This document shows, piece by piece, positions 47,421 through 58,424 of a stretch of DNA of 64,000 bases. Source of the stretch: Ceratothoa steindachneri (lineage: Eukaryota > Arthropoda > Malacostraca > Isopoda > Cymothoidae); the NCBI GenBank assembly GCA_963969495.1, contig OZ018319.1, positions 201,288,736 to 201,352,735 on the forward strand. Reading direction: 5' to 3'. The stretch's first letter is position 1, and each line of letters begins with the position of its first letter. The notes beneath the pieces are model-generated. The model made no database searches. It was not told the origin of the DNA and saw only the letters and a list, made by a program, of their open reading frames with translations. Made by a program: the position numbers and the translations under genes.

Positions 47421-48510
47421 TGCAAGGAACGCGCTGTTGTAGATTCGCCGTGGACAGTTCGTGTGGGACTCATTTTCTAATCACTAGAACCTTTCCAATC
47501 CTTTGGTTACGTTTAATTGTTCTGTGAGTTCCCAAGAAGTTATAGCAGAATTTTCAGTGAGACCAGCTTTCAACTCTTTGGAATCAAGTTCATTTGGACG
47601 ACTTTGGTCACTGCAGAAGGAAACAAGAAAACCACCACCTGCAACTTCTTTAATTTATTTCATCCTCCCTATAAGTGTTCTGAATGCATTTTTAAGCTCT
47701 ACTTGTATTAAGATCTTTATGAAACTCATAGAGTAAAACATGTCTAATGTGATATTTTGATGCAAGGACATACGAGTGAATACCAAATTAGATTATGAAT
47801 AATATTTTTTAGAATCTGAAAGAAAAAAGGTATAAATTACTCAGGATAGCATTTCTCAACGATAACAACCTGATAGAATGTCCCATTAGTCTGGCACCCA
47901 CTATCTTGGCCGTTTGAACCCTAATGATAAACGTCGCCTTGCCATGGCCTATCCGTTGTTCACACCCACTTACGAGATGTCAAGTCACAACTGACGCAGG
48001 TTTCGGAATTTCGGTGGCACTATTCAACATTACCTTTACATAATACTTTTCCATGACGTTTTAAACCTCACTGTATTCTGTCTATAGTAGAAAAGATTCG
48101 ATATGGGCATGGTTTATGCCTTCAATCCGCACCATATGAAACCAATCTCAATGGAGTCTTAGTGAACGGGTATTCAGAAATTCCCAATTATTTGTCCCTG
48201 AGACAATCACTACCCAGTTTAGCACATGATCAGAGTTCGTGAAAAATTATAAATTTTCTCGGGCATTGGAACATCTAGGTCAACATCTAGGCGAACATAT
48301 TGATAATCAAGAAGCATTTCTTGAAATATTATAATTCTTTTTCGAAGGTTCGGTCAACATAATTAACTATGTCCATTCAATAAAGTCTCAAAATTCACTA
48401 TTTCCATGACAACGTGACAAGTTATAAGGACATTCAAGCTTGGGAAAGATTTGATCGATTTTTAGAAGTCGCGGAGCAAAATTACTAGAATGGGTTAGGT
48501 TAGCCCAGCC
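47421..48510. other. Intergenic DNA
   Basis: No coding domain is recognised. The + strand frames at 47132-47527 and 47503-47736 overlap the mariner remnant or lack motifs. A GGGTTAGGTTAG word at about 48490 lies next to the inversion breakpoint described for copy B. Confidence 0.45.
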
Positions 48511-48514
48511 CCAC

Positions 48515-49175
48515 CCCCTCCCACCACCAGCAAGAAAAGATCTGTGCCAGGATGGATATGCCTTTTCCCACTAAAAAAAGCAGCTACGATCTTTCACAAG
48601 CTCTGCATCGTTCTACCGTTGCTTCATACCCAACTTCGCGACTATCTCCGCGCCCCTATGCGAGCTATTAAAGAAGAAGGCCCCCGAACGCCTCGAGTAG
48701 ACGCCACTTTCCACTCACAGCTTTAACCAACTCAAGGAGAAGTTGGCATTCGATCATATCCTCCGCCTCCCTAACTAGGACAAACTGTTTGACATTAACA
48801 CCGACGTCAGTAATGACGGTATAGGATGTGTCCTCTTTCAGTATGTGAATAACGACGAAAGTTTTCCCATCTCTTACGCAAGCAGGAAATTACTCGCGTG
48901 TGAGGGAAATTATGCGGTAATTGAGAGAGAGGCCCTCGCTATCATTTGGAGAATCTATAAATTGATAATATTTATTCGGCAAAAAATTTGTAGTGGAAAC
49001 GGACCACAAACCCCTATCATACCTACCTAGCGTCAAGAATAATAACGGAGGTTGATGCGTTGGAGCTTGTTCCTCCAAGAATTCCAATTCCACATTTTGT
49101 ATTTAAAAGGCACCGATAACTGTATGTCTGATAGTTTATGTAAAAATCCGTTAGATCCTTTTCCAAACTAATTCC
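48515..49175 (+). pseudogene. RT thumb and RNase H of Gmr1-like element, copy B 3' half
   Basis: In frame from 48575: KKQLRSFTSSASFYRCFIPN, FATISAPLCELLKKKAPERL (thumb), FNQLKEKLAFDHILRLPN, DINTDVSNDGIGCVLFQ (RNase H DxS), ISYASRKLLACEGNY, VIEREALAIIWRIYKL, then MRWSLFLQEFQFHILYLKGT (equivalent block, shifted) and SDSLCKNPLDPFPN at the end. It aligns block for block with copy A. Stops occur at about 48688 and 48776. This is the missing 3' part of the - strand element at 52880-57232, separated from it by an inversion. Confidence 0.82.
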
Positions 49176-49264
49176 GAGCCATTTCCTTTTTTTTAGCCGT
49201 GTATTAATTTTTGTTCATAAAATAAATTTGTATATTCAACCATATAATAATGAAACGCGCATCC

Positions 49265-49358
<94 letters not shown>

Positions 49359-49733
49359 TTTATATATGTATATATATCTATATTTATTTGTGTACAATGA
49401 ATTCCTTTTATATCCTTAATTTATTTTTATTTTGTATAATTGTAGGATAAACTCATGCTTGAGCCAATGAGCCCTACTTAATGGTATCATAGAAAAAAAT
49501 ATCCTTCGGCAACCATGCAGTAGCATTATATATCCTTGTGTATATGTATTGTGCACCCCCCTCCCCCAACTAGCTCCACTAATTTGTAATTTAGCTCCAT
49601 TTTTTAAATTTTTCCTAGGTATTTCTAACTTTATCTGCTATTGCCATGCGTCTTTAAATTATAATCTCCCCTCCCCATTAATCATTTTCCGATGCCACTT
49701 CTTCCTGTGAAGTTCCATCTGAGGATAGAGGAG
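49176..49733. other. 3' untranslated region of copy B with microsatellites
   Basis: Between the pol stop and the 3' LTR lie a (TA)n run (49271-49310), a (GATA)n run (49311-49358) and AT-rich DNA. A purine tract GAGGATAGAGGAG directly precedes the LTR and can serve as the polypurine tract. Confidence 0.7.
49271..49358. repeat. (TA)n-(GATA)n microsatellite
   Basis: About 20 TA units pass into about 12 GATA units. Confidence 0.97.
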
Positions 49734-50289
49734 TGTCAGAGATCAGAGCAAAGATATCTGGTCGACCCTTTTTGTCTGCGCTAATGGAAGTGCGAAATCA
49801 TTAGACGCCGTGGTGGCCTGAAAGCCTGCCATCCTAGAAAGCCGCGACAAGCTTGAGAGCCCGGAAGGGTCCCATTGGGAGTCGGACAAAGTTTCACCTT
49901 GCCAGCTTAGGAACCTTGCGATCATGCTAATAGGGCGAAACTACCCTCGCCTACCGATGCTTCGGACCCTGGAACCTCCCCCTTCAGACGGGGGGAACCC
50001 CATTCGGCCCCACTATAAATCCTCCGGCTCCAGAGTTGGAAGGGAGTATCTGCCGCTTGCCCGCCCCGTCAGTACGATTGTAAAAAGAATATTAATTTGC
50101 ATATTAGTAAAGTTATTTTGTACCTGTTTTTCTATTGTTCCGGAACCTATAAGATAGCCGACTATTTGGCCAACCTAAAATTAGGTTAATTCGCACTCTG
50201 TCTGTATTATAAATCTCTCACGAACATAGCCGTCATCTATCTTGGCTGAGAAACGTATGAAGGGTTAAACTCGACCCTATTCTACGACA
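49734..50289 (+). repeat. 3' LTR of Gmr1-like copy B (556 bp)
   Basis: Starts TGTCAGAGATCAG and ends CTACGACA, giving TG...CA ends. It is the inverted counterpart of 56133-57232: both contain TGACCCTTTTTGTCTG-like, GGTCCCATTGGGAGTCGG-like and TTAATTTGCATATTAGTAAA words, GATAGCCGACTATTTGGCCA and the same end. It lacks about 545 bp present in the 5' LTR between GTCAG and GAATATTAATTTGC. The next five bases, 50290-50294, are CGCAT. Confidence 0.85.
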
Positions 50290-50294
50290 CGCAT

Positions 50295-52880
50295 ATACGA
50301 AAAACCAAACGCATATAGGAATAATCTAAAAATAGAAATTAACAGCCGAAGAGCTTATCTTCGCCTTTACTGCCCTTCCTCTTACACACACCGTCAAATG
50401 CTTCGATCAACACTCCCAAATTCCTCTCCCCCTCACTCACTATCACCAAACATCATATACAAAAAAAAGAGACAAACCCATATATCCTCAATCTACCACC
50501 ACTTCCCTCATTCTCTTTCTCACTTCTCTCATTCTTCAATCAATATAGGCATGAAATAAACAGCCATAACCAGATCATACAACTTTGCTTTGATCCCACC
50601 ACCCCATTTCAGACCATTTACTCCGGTCCACTTTCCCCCTAACGCCCGCTTCACTCTCAATATAAGTACTTCTCACACCCCCACGCAATTTAACATTCAC
50701 TCTATAAGTTATATTCGGAACTTGAACTTTTCATACACTTTACACCAATTATCTCTTATTTTTCAGCTGTATGAATGTAAATGCACGATCGCAGCCCCCC
50801 TCCCTCGCTCTAAACCCCCTTAAGGACGCGCTAGGGGTCTCATGCTGCCGTTGACATCTGGTGGATTCCGTTTCCTCTCGATCACATCGCCCCAATGGGC
50901 CTTCTATTCTAGTATCCCAAAGTCTTCTAAGAGGAACAGTGACTATATATCACCCAAACATTTTCTCCTTCTTTACCTTCCACACTTTTTCTACAGAACT
51001 CTTTAGAAACATGGGGGGATGCTCTCGTTGGTTAAGGGGAGAAATTTCAAGAAAAAAATACCCGCTTTGAACACACCTTGCTCATCCCTACCAACCATTT
51101 ACTTACCATCCATTGATAAGGACCGGGACAATTTATTAAAGAAGGAGAAAAGAAAAGGGGGGAAAAATTGTCTCCCTTATTTCATCTTTTTCCATTTTAA
51201 ATCGGCTCTCTCTCTCTCTCTCTCTCTCTCCCTTTCTTCCTCTCTCTTTATTCTCTCTCTTTACATGTCATTTACATATACACATCTTTTCCTTCCTCTA
51301 ATTATTCTCTCTTCTCAAGAATTCCTTCCTCTTTAAGTCATTTCCACTTTGGTCTCAGAAGTGGTGAGCTTGCCCTCCTCCCCAACCATACCCTGAACTC
51401 CTGTTTGTTCGCCTTCATATTTTCACTTCATCTAACTTATCCACTTTTCTAACGAACATCCCTTTACACAATTTGGGAGATGCCCTCGTTTTTGCTATTT
51501 GTTTTATTTCCTTTGTCTCAGTTTCTAGAGCTCCAAAGCCTTTGTATAGTGCTTAAAAGCTGTACTTTCACTCTTCTGCCACAACAAGCACTTCATCCAT
51601 CACACTAGAGCATCGGAGAATCCAAGTGACTAATGGTATAAACACTAGGCGCAAATGGATAACAATAAAAAGGTAAAAGGAGGATCAGGTGCGTTGTACA
51701 CGGAAGTACAAGGCCCCAAAAGGTAAAACGTATATCGTAAAAAGACGTAAGAGATGTAAGGTGCAAAGAGGGGCAGGGTACGAGGTACAAGGTACGAGAC
51801 ACCAATTACAAGCAGGTAAAATATACAAAGGACATGTTAAGAGTTACCAGATATAAGAAGACAAAAGGACGAGTCCCAAGGTCTAATGGCATAAAATGTA
51901 CAAGGTATTAGATATTAGGTACCGGGTATCTGGTAGGAGGCATATACTACAATGTAGTAGAGGAGCTCACAAGCCTACTCAAGGAAGTTCACAGAATCAA
52001 AATTTATTCTTAATTTATTCATTCTTTTAGGTCCCCTCGTATCTTCATTTCTTGCAGTGTAATGCGGAAAGTGATAAAACAAGGGATGATAAATGAAGTC
52101 CAATTGAGAGCAAAGGGATGATAAACCAACCGGAATTAGTTTGAGATTTCCAAAATCTGCTGCGGAAGTATTTGGCTTGGGGTCGTCAGACTGGACAGTC
52201 TTTTTTCTAAGTTTTAATGTGTTAGAGTTAGGGAAAGGGAAAATCTGTGAAAAGTGAAAAGTATTATATTCGAAGCTCTAGGAAGCAATATGAGCCGCAA
52301 ATCTCCCGAACATGAATCCAGGATTCGTTTTAGTTCTATTCCGCACTGAAAAGGCGCCAATCGGTGAAAATTGGCGGGAAATCGATCCTAAAAGAAAAAA
52401 ACAACTCGGAAACGAGAGTTAATTGCTTACAAATATTTTTTACCAATAACGACGAGGCTCTATAAAGAAAATAGAAAACAACGAACTTAGAATAAAGACA
52501 ACATAATATAAAATTAATGGTGAGGCTTATTGAATAAAATACACGAAATATTTCCAAAAAATCCAAATACTATTACTATTTTATGATTTACTTTGTTATG
52601 AATATGATATTTTTTTAAAGTTTGTCTACTTCATAAAAGTATTTATTTTGTTATTTTTTATTATTTATCATAAACTAACACCTCAAACTCAACCCTAAAT
52701 AACCTTAAACCAACCAAATCTAACTTGAAACGTAAATTAATAATCTGACGTAAAACTTAATCGAGTACATCATAATCTGAGAGCTAAACTAACCTGAAAC
52801 CTAACCCAAGATCAACCATAATCTAACCTGAAGTAACTTAGCCTGAAACATAGCTTCATTTCGCGCATCCTAACGAAAAA
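50295..52880. other. Flanking DNA lying inside the inverted segment, no gene
   Basis: 50340-51600 is pyrimidine-rich with CA- and CT-type low complexity, including a (TC)n run at 51207-51231. 51640-51960 is purine-rich with recurring AGGTA/AAGGTA words. 52680-52860 contains many degenerate AACCTAA/CCTAACC words. Frames here, such as 50590-50823 and 51019-51336, are low complexity. In the inversion model this is the original downstream flank of copy B. Confidence 0.55.
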
Positions 52881-53200
52881 CCTAATTAGCATTTGTTGGG
52901 GCCAATTGCCAAATTGTGTCCAAGGAGGTGTATAGACAGATGGTATAATTTGGAACAGATGGGTTCCAGGGTGGTTAGTTGGATATTGTGCTCAAAATGG
53001 GTAGCACAACCCGGGATATCAGTGATGACATCATCAAAATAATCTAGGAGCGCTTGCAGTTGATCCTTTTGAAGAGATGATAGCTGGTCGCATATCTTAA
53101 TTTCTGCAGGTGGGGAATTATTAAAGTCGTGCAAGACAAGCAACTGGTATGCGTTCTGAGACGCAATTTCGGCGCACTTTTCCAGCCTCATTCTTAAATC
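52880..53200 (-). pseudogene. Integrase C-terminus and RT N-terminus of Gmr1-like copy B
   Basis: One 101-codon frame runs from the integrase tail (RLEKCAEIASQNAYQ) into LQALLDYFDDVITDIPG, FEHNIQLTTLEPICSKLYHL and SIHLL. The last blocks are the start of a Ty3/gypsy RT (LLxxFxDVFxDxPG, HxIxxT, PIxxxxYRxP). Integrase and RT are therefore contiguous with integrase first. The RT stops at 52886, where the sequence changes to CCTAA-rich flank. Confidence 0.82.
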
Positions 53201-54180
53201 CAGTAGATACGAATAAAAAGTCTGGATGTTTTAATCAAATTTCTGATTGGAATAAAGTTCCTTTCTGATACTCAGGAGGCCTCTGACGTTCCTACCGTAT
53301 AAAAATTTAAAGGGGGCGAATCCTAATGTACGATGTGGGATTTCACGGTAGGCAAAGAGGGGTAACGGAAGGAAGCGGTGCCATTCATTGGGTTTATCTG
53401 CACACAACTTCCTGAGAATGGCCTTAAGGCTTCCATTTAGCCTCTCTCAAATTCCATTCCTACTCGGGTGAAAAGGAGTGGTAAACAGGGGCTTGATCAT
53501 CAATAATTTAACGACGTACTACATTAATTCTGAAGTGAATGAACGGCCACGATCCAAGAGGATTTCTTTGAGTAGGCCAACACGGGAAAAGATGGAAATA
53601 AGGGCTTCGGCGCAGAAGATGCTATAGATTTTTTTGAGGGGCACAGCATCAGGGAATCGGGTGGCAAACCGACCAGCGTTAAAAGGTAACTATGTCTTTT
53701 GCCTGATGGGTGGTAGATCAGTTCGATCAGGTCGATAGCTACTTGGTAGAGGGGTCCAGAGATTAGCGGTCCCTTCTGCAAAGGCGCAGGTCTGACTCGT
53801 CCAATAAAATATTTGAAGATCCTCTGAGTGGTCTTCATGTGGTTAAAGTGATCAGATAATAGGCTATCGTGGGCCGTTTGCAGGATTAGAGGGACGTGGG
53901 GGCGAGATACACATAGTGTGTGGGACTCAGTGTCGTTTTCCTCGTTGCACATGCGATAGAGAAGATCGTCCTTGATGAGGAAGGAAATTGCCTTATTCCA
54001 TCTGACAGTTTCGTGCGTTTTTTTTCTGGGATTTTGACCTCAAGGGACGAACAGACTCACATTCTCTCTGGCTTTTGGCAAAGTCATGGCTCCTCGCACT
54101 TTGGAACTCGGGGGCACAGGGGGGTTCCAGAGGTGTAGGAGCTTTCAGTTCCTTCTTCGCACGTGAACGAGTAGTAACGG
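53200..54180 (-). pseudogene. Integrase of Gmr1-like copy B
   Basis: In transcription order: TRSRAKKELKAPTPLEPPCA (linker), HVPLILQTAHDSLLSDHFNH and MKTTQRIFKYFIGRVRPAPL (zinc module, partly damaged), YQVAIDLIELIYHPSGKRHS (first Asp), KEILLDRGRSFTSELM (second Asp), FHPSRNGI then a stop and ERLNGSLKAILRKL (Glu), NEWHRFLPLPLFAYREIPHR and a C-terminal RLEKCAEIA. The catalytic triad is still readable, unlike copy A, but stops and frameshifts break the frame. The 142-codon frame at 53524-53952 is its longest piece. Confidence 0.85.
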
Positions 54181-54229
54181 ATTGAGCCACGAAGGGGGGG
54201 GCGAAAAGAAACCGGGGGGCCTGACCAAT

Positions 54230-54500
54230 TAGGAACGGACAAAAATTGATGGGGCTGCAACTACTTCACCCCAGCCCTTGAAATATGCGCACTCTATGTA
54301 GCTGTGAACAATGGGGAATATATTGGCACGCCCCATGTAATTATGCACTACGGCAAACTTATCGTGGTCCGGAGCCACAGGCAGGAGTAGTTCATCGGAT
54401 ACAACAATACTCGTGCACCGTGTATCACGGACGAGGGTGGAGATCGGCACCCATTCACTACTCCAGTTTCGAATTCGAGGGCCCAAGGGGTACTTTTATC
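54230..54500 (-). pseudogene. Retropepsin-like region of Gmr1-like copy B
   Basis: The - strand reads WVPISTLVRDTRCTSIVVSD, ELLLPVAPDHDKFAVVHNYM and GRANIFPIVHSYIECAYF. It aligns with the equivalent frame of copy A. The active-site motif is again DTR rather than DTG. Confidence 0.65.
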
Positions 54501-54639
54501 GAACAAATGGTTTACTTGGTGGCCAGCAGTATTTGGCGGGTTTGTATAAGAAGGGGCTTCATTGTACGACGTTGGAAGCGTAGAAGTAGCACTGACCTGG
54601 TGTACCTGGTGAGAAGGAGGCGGGTTTTTAAACTGCGAG

Positions 54640-55604
54640 TTTTAAGAGCAATCGGTTCTCACGTGACCCTGAACTCCACAGGAATAGCACACGATAGTCC
54701 TCTGGGAAACGACGAAGCAGGGGGGGTTGAGATCAAAGGGCTTAACATCACGGTGGCCCTTAGAGAAGAGAGGTTTGAGTTTGGCGGGCCCAGTCACCTT
54801 AACGAACTTATTCCCATTATTAGGAACAAATTTGTTCTTCCTGCTATTGGATTTAGGAGATGGGGGTTCTGATTTCTTCTCTTCTTTCGGATAGCAGTTG
54901 TGGATAGCCGCGTAGACATCTGCCTCCTCGATGCATTATTTCAGAGTACGCCACCTCTGGTCCTTCACGAAGGATCGATTTCCGAAGGGAACAGCGCAAG
55001 AATTCGGTCCTTGAGGACGGAATCGACCAGGGCCTCTTATTCATAAGGCACCTTGGCCGCGTCAATCCCCAAATTAAAGTGACGCTGTAGGGAGTAACCG
55101 AACTGCCGGAAGGTCTGGTTTGGTTGAATGCGACAGTGCCCCCAATTTAGCTTAGTAAAAGTCTGGGGTCATGTTATAAGCGCCGAGCAACTCGGTTTTT
55201 AACGATGAGTAATCATTTGTTGCCTCTGATGGGTGGGAAATAAAAATATCTCTATATTTGGAGCTCAGCAGGGGAAATGATTGTGTTATGCCGTCCGTCT
55301 CGTTGTCCCACTGGTTCATCTCGAAGACCTTTTCGAAGTGGGTGAGATAAGACCCGAAGTCTTCGCCTTCTTTGAAGAAGGGAATTCTGGTAGCAGACTG
55401 CGGTGTGTCTAGTCTAGAATTTGAGGAGTTTATGCTCATCTCCAGTTCGTGAGAGCGAATTCTCTCTCTCTTTCTTCTCGTTCCTTTCTCTTTCTTATCG
55501 TTCCTTTTTTTCTCTTCTTTCTTCTTCTTGGATGTAGGCTATCAGATCTCTGCCATGAGTCCGAGTGACTCACAATGGGCCTTGAAAATTTCAAACGACG
55601 ACAT
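54640..55604 (-). pseudogene. gag: gag of Gmr1-like copy B
   Basis: The start at 55604 gives MSSFEIFKAHCESLGLM, which matches the N-terminus of copy A. A stop follows, then a Lys/Glu/Arg coiled-coil stretch and the frame 55439-55152 (FGSYLTHFEKVFEMNQWDNE, SHPSEATNDYSSLKTELLGA). A CCHC knuckle, CYSCGVQGHVRTDC, is at 54648-54689. Frame changes near 55150 and 54900 make it non-functional. Confidence 0.82.
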
Positions 55605-56132
55605 GATGCTGGTTTTATGTGACGGGGCCAACAAGAATTAAATTAACGCACGGCAGTGAATATGGCGGAATTATAGATTTCTTTACGCACGAATGAGTTG
55701 AAGTTATCAGAAAATAGGCTAGCGTGAGCCTACTTTCAATGTGATTTAGATGAGAGTTATAGCACTCCTAGCACAGCAATACGAAGAATAATACTATTTT
55801 TACTATACTTTCAACTTACGGCACGAGATGAGGCCGTGAAGGGCAACAATTTGATTCCGTGAGGGAATAAAAACAATAGTTAAACACGGCCACTCAACAA
55901 TCAATTTACAAAAGAAAATAAATGGGAAAGGGAACAAATACACTTCGCAAGTATGTATGTAATGGTTATTTCTCACCTTTTAAACTCCAGGAACCGGAAC
56001 CAGGATTAGCCAATAATTAACAATTTAACCAAGGTTAACCAATAGATTGAGCAAATATTAATCAATTAATTGACCAAGATTAACCCAAATATATCTGAGG
56101 CCAGTTTAATCTATAATAGATATTACTATATA
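55605..56132 (-). other. 5' leader of Gmr1-like copy B
   Basis: About 530 bp lie between the 5' LTR end and the gag start. The primer-binding site should begin just after the LTR at 56132 going down, but I could not match it to a tRNA with confidence. Confidence 0.5.
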
Positions 56133-57178
56133 TGTCGTAGGATAGGGTCGAGTTCAACCCTTCCTGCGTTTCTCAGCCGAGATAGATGACGGCTATGTGC
56201 GTGGGAGGTTTATAATACGGACAGAGTGAAAATTAACCGAATTTTAGGTTGGCCAAATAGTCGGCTATCTTGAAAGTTCCGGGAAAATAGAAAGGCGGAC
56301 ATAAAAATAACTTTACTAATATGCAAATTAATATTCATTTTACAAAGGTTAAAAGGGGTTTTGGAACAAGCTATATAACACATTAGGCGTACACGAGTCT
56401 CAGCTACTTGAAGGGGGGGCGACTGAGCGTGGACGTTCGCCGTACACAAAAACGAACAATCCTGACCGAACGGTTGCTCGAATGACCTTAAGCGTACACG
56501 AAGCCGACGATAGAGGCTTAGACTGGGGAGATGGGGGGGGGGGGTTAGCAGAGAGAGCACTTGCACAGGAAAGTTGCGCGTTGCTGTTACTTAGAAGATT
56601 TGTTCCGAGGGAGTAATCCTTGCCTTGGCGCAAAGTTAAAATAATAGTCTCTTGACAATGACTACTAAAGAGATGAACTTACATCTTGCCTTCGGGTTTA
56701 GAACACCGAGTCGCGACTGGAAGCGTTGCATTCGAGGAGCGGGTAACAACGTGTACGGGATAAGCTCACGCGAATTAAACCAGAATACCGGAGCTTGAGG
56801 GGTTCTGCGAAGAATTGTGCAGAGTCCAACGGGACGCGAATAGCGGGTACGTACAGGGAAGTTCAGGCGGCGGATCCTGACGGAGCATGGAGGCGGCCGA
56901 TGCTTCCTTACAACTCTGGCGCCAGAGGATTTATAGTAAGGGCGAATGGGGTTTCTCCCCCTATTTCCAAAGGGGAGGGTTCCAGGGTCCAACAACGCAT
57001 CGGTAAACGTGGGTAGTCCCGCCTCAATAGCACGATCGCGGAAAGGCTCCTAAGCAGGCGAAGCAAATTTTGCCCGACTCCCAATGGGACCCTTTCGGGC
57101 TCTCAAGCTTGTCACGGCTTTTGCGATGGCGGGATTTCGCACTTCCATTAGCACAGACAAAAAGGGTCAACCAGGTGT

Positions 57179-57224
<46 letters not shown>

Positions 57225-57232
57225 CTCTGACA
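56133..57232 (-). repeat. 5' LTR of Gmr1-like copy B (1100 bp)
   Basis: On the - strand it starts TGTCAGAGATCA followed by a (GA)n run (57183-57221) and ends CCTACGACA. It matches 49734-50289 in inverted orientation at both ends. About 545 bp in the middle (roughly 56350-56880, including a C run near 56540) have no counterpart in the 3' LTR. The five bases outside, read on the - strand, are CGCAT (57237-57233). Confidence 0.85.
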
Positions 57233-57292
57233 ATGCGTTTGGTTATTCGTATATGCGTTTGGTTATTCTTATATGTGTTTGGTTACTGGAAG
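57233..57292. repeat. 22-bp tandem motif at the 5' insertion site
   Basis: Three units of GCGTTTGGTTATTCGTATAT type. The reverse complement of this motif (CGCATATACGAAAAACCAAA) follows the 3' LTR at 50290, so both outer flanks derive from one pre-insertion locus. Confidence 0.85.
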
Positions 57293-57299
57293 CCGGTTT

Positions 57300-58424
57300 C
57301 GACAGGGCTATGAGTTACTATATGGGGGGTGAAGCTCCACCGCCCCTCCCCTTTCAGCTCACTCTGCTCGCCCGCAGGAACAAGTAGTAGTAGCATCCGA
57401 GCAGCTTATCTTCAACTCTACCGGAAGGGTTTAAAGTAAGGTGATGGTTGAAAAGACTATGGTGATGTTGTTTAGGGTTAATGATGGTGTAGAATGTAAT
57501 ATTTTAATCTGTGTTGTTGCCCTTGAGCCAGTGGGATGTTTAGATGTCTAGGAGGTATCGTGAATGAGAGCGAAACGGAGGAGTGTGGCGGGTTAATGGT
57601 GTGTAAGTCTCTGGGAACAATTGGAGCGTGAGTGAATCGTGGTAAGGGTTTGAGTGTGGAATATAACAAGATAGTGCTTGAAGGTATGGTGATAGCAACG
57701 TTGATGTTTGGGAGTTAGACTATGCTGTGAGAGGAGAAGGAAAGATTTAAAGTGAGAGAAAAGTATATATAGAGAACTCGAAAAGGGTGTTTTTTAGTAG
57801 GAAAGGAGGATAGAGTGTGAAAAGACTGGGTAAGAGATGTTATGGTGCGAAGAAGGTTGCGTATAGGATTGGGGGTGAAAGTGTTCTGAGGTGGTAGTGG
57901 CTGGTAAGAGGAATGGATGGGTAAAGACTTGTACAAAAGTGAGTGTCCGACTGTGAGGAGGGTTAAAGACCACGTCAGAGGTGAGTTGGTGGTGTGAATA
58001 TTTGAGAGGAGGGGGGGTCGGACTGATTGATGAGAAGTGGATGGCATTGTGTATGATGGATGTGCAAGAGGGGCTTTGTGAGGGGTTTGTGATTGAGTCC
58101 TTCCGAGGGTGTAACATCTGAATGAGCGAGATGCTACAACCCCTAGACCTTCCCCCACACCCACCCCCTCCGCTTCTACTTGCAATGCTGGGCCAATTTG
58201 GCGTCGGAAATGGTGGGAAACTTTGTGGGTGATAGTTTATTAACTGGTTTGGATGGTGAGGGTGAAATTTCTTTTTGGCTTTGATGCCCCCGACCACACT
58301 TTATAGAAACTATTGTCATCGTGATAAATTTGAGATTTTGGTTCGGTATAATTTTTGACTTTGGTTCTTTATAATTACAAGACGTTCGAAACTAATTCAA
58401 GGTTTTGCTAAGTTATAAATTTGA
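57300..58424. other. G/T-biased low-complexity DNA
   Basis: From about 57430 to 58270 the + strand is strongly G+T biased with GGTG/GTGG words. The long - strand frames (57715-58185 and 57794-58297) encode His/Ser/Pro-rich low-complexity protein with no domain and overlap each other, so they are not supported as genes. Confidence 0.6.

Noticed and set aside
47132..47736. Frames of 131, 77 and 64 codons on the + strand as a host gene
   Set aside because: The first overlaps the antisense mariner remnant and none contains a recognisable domain.
57715..58297. 156- and 167-codon - strand frames rich in His, Ser and Pro
   Set aside because: They overlap in different frames across G/T-biased low-complexity DNA and show no domain.
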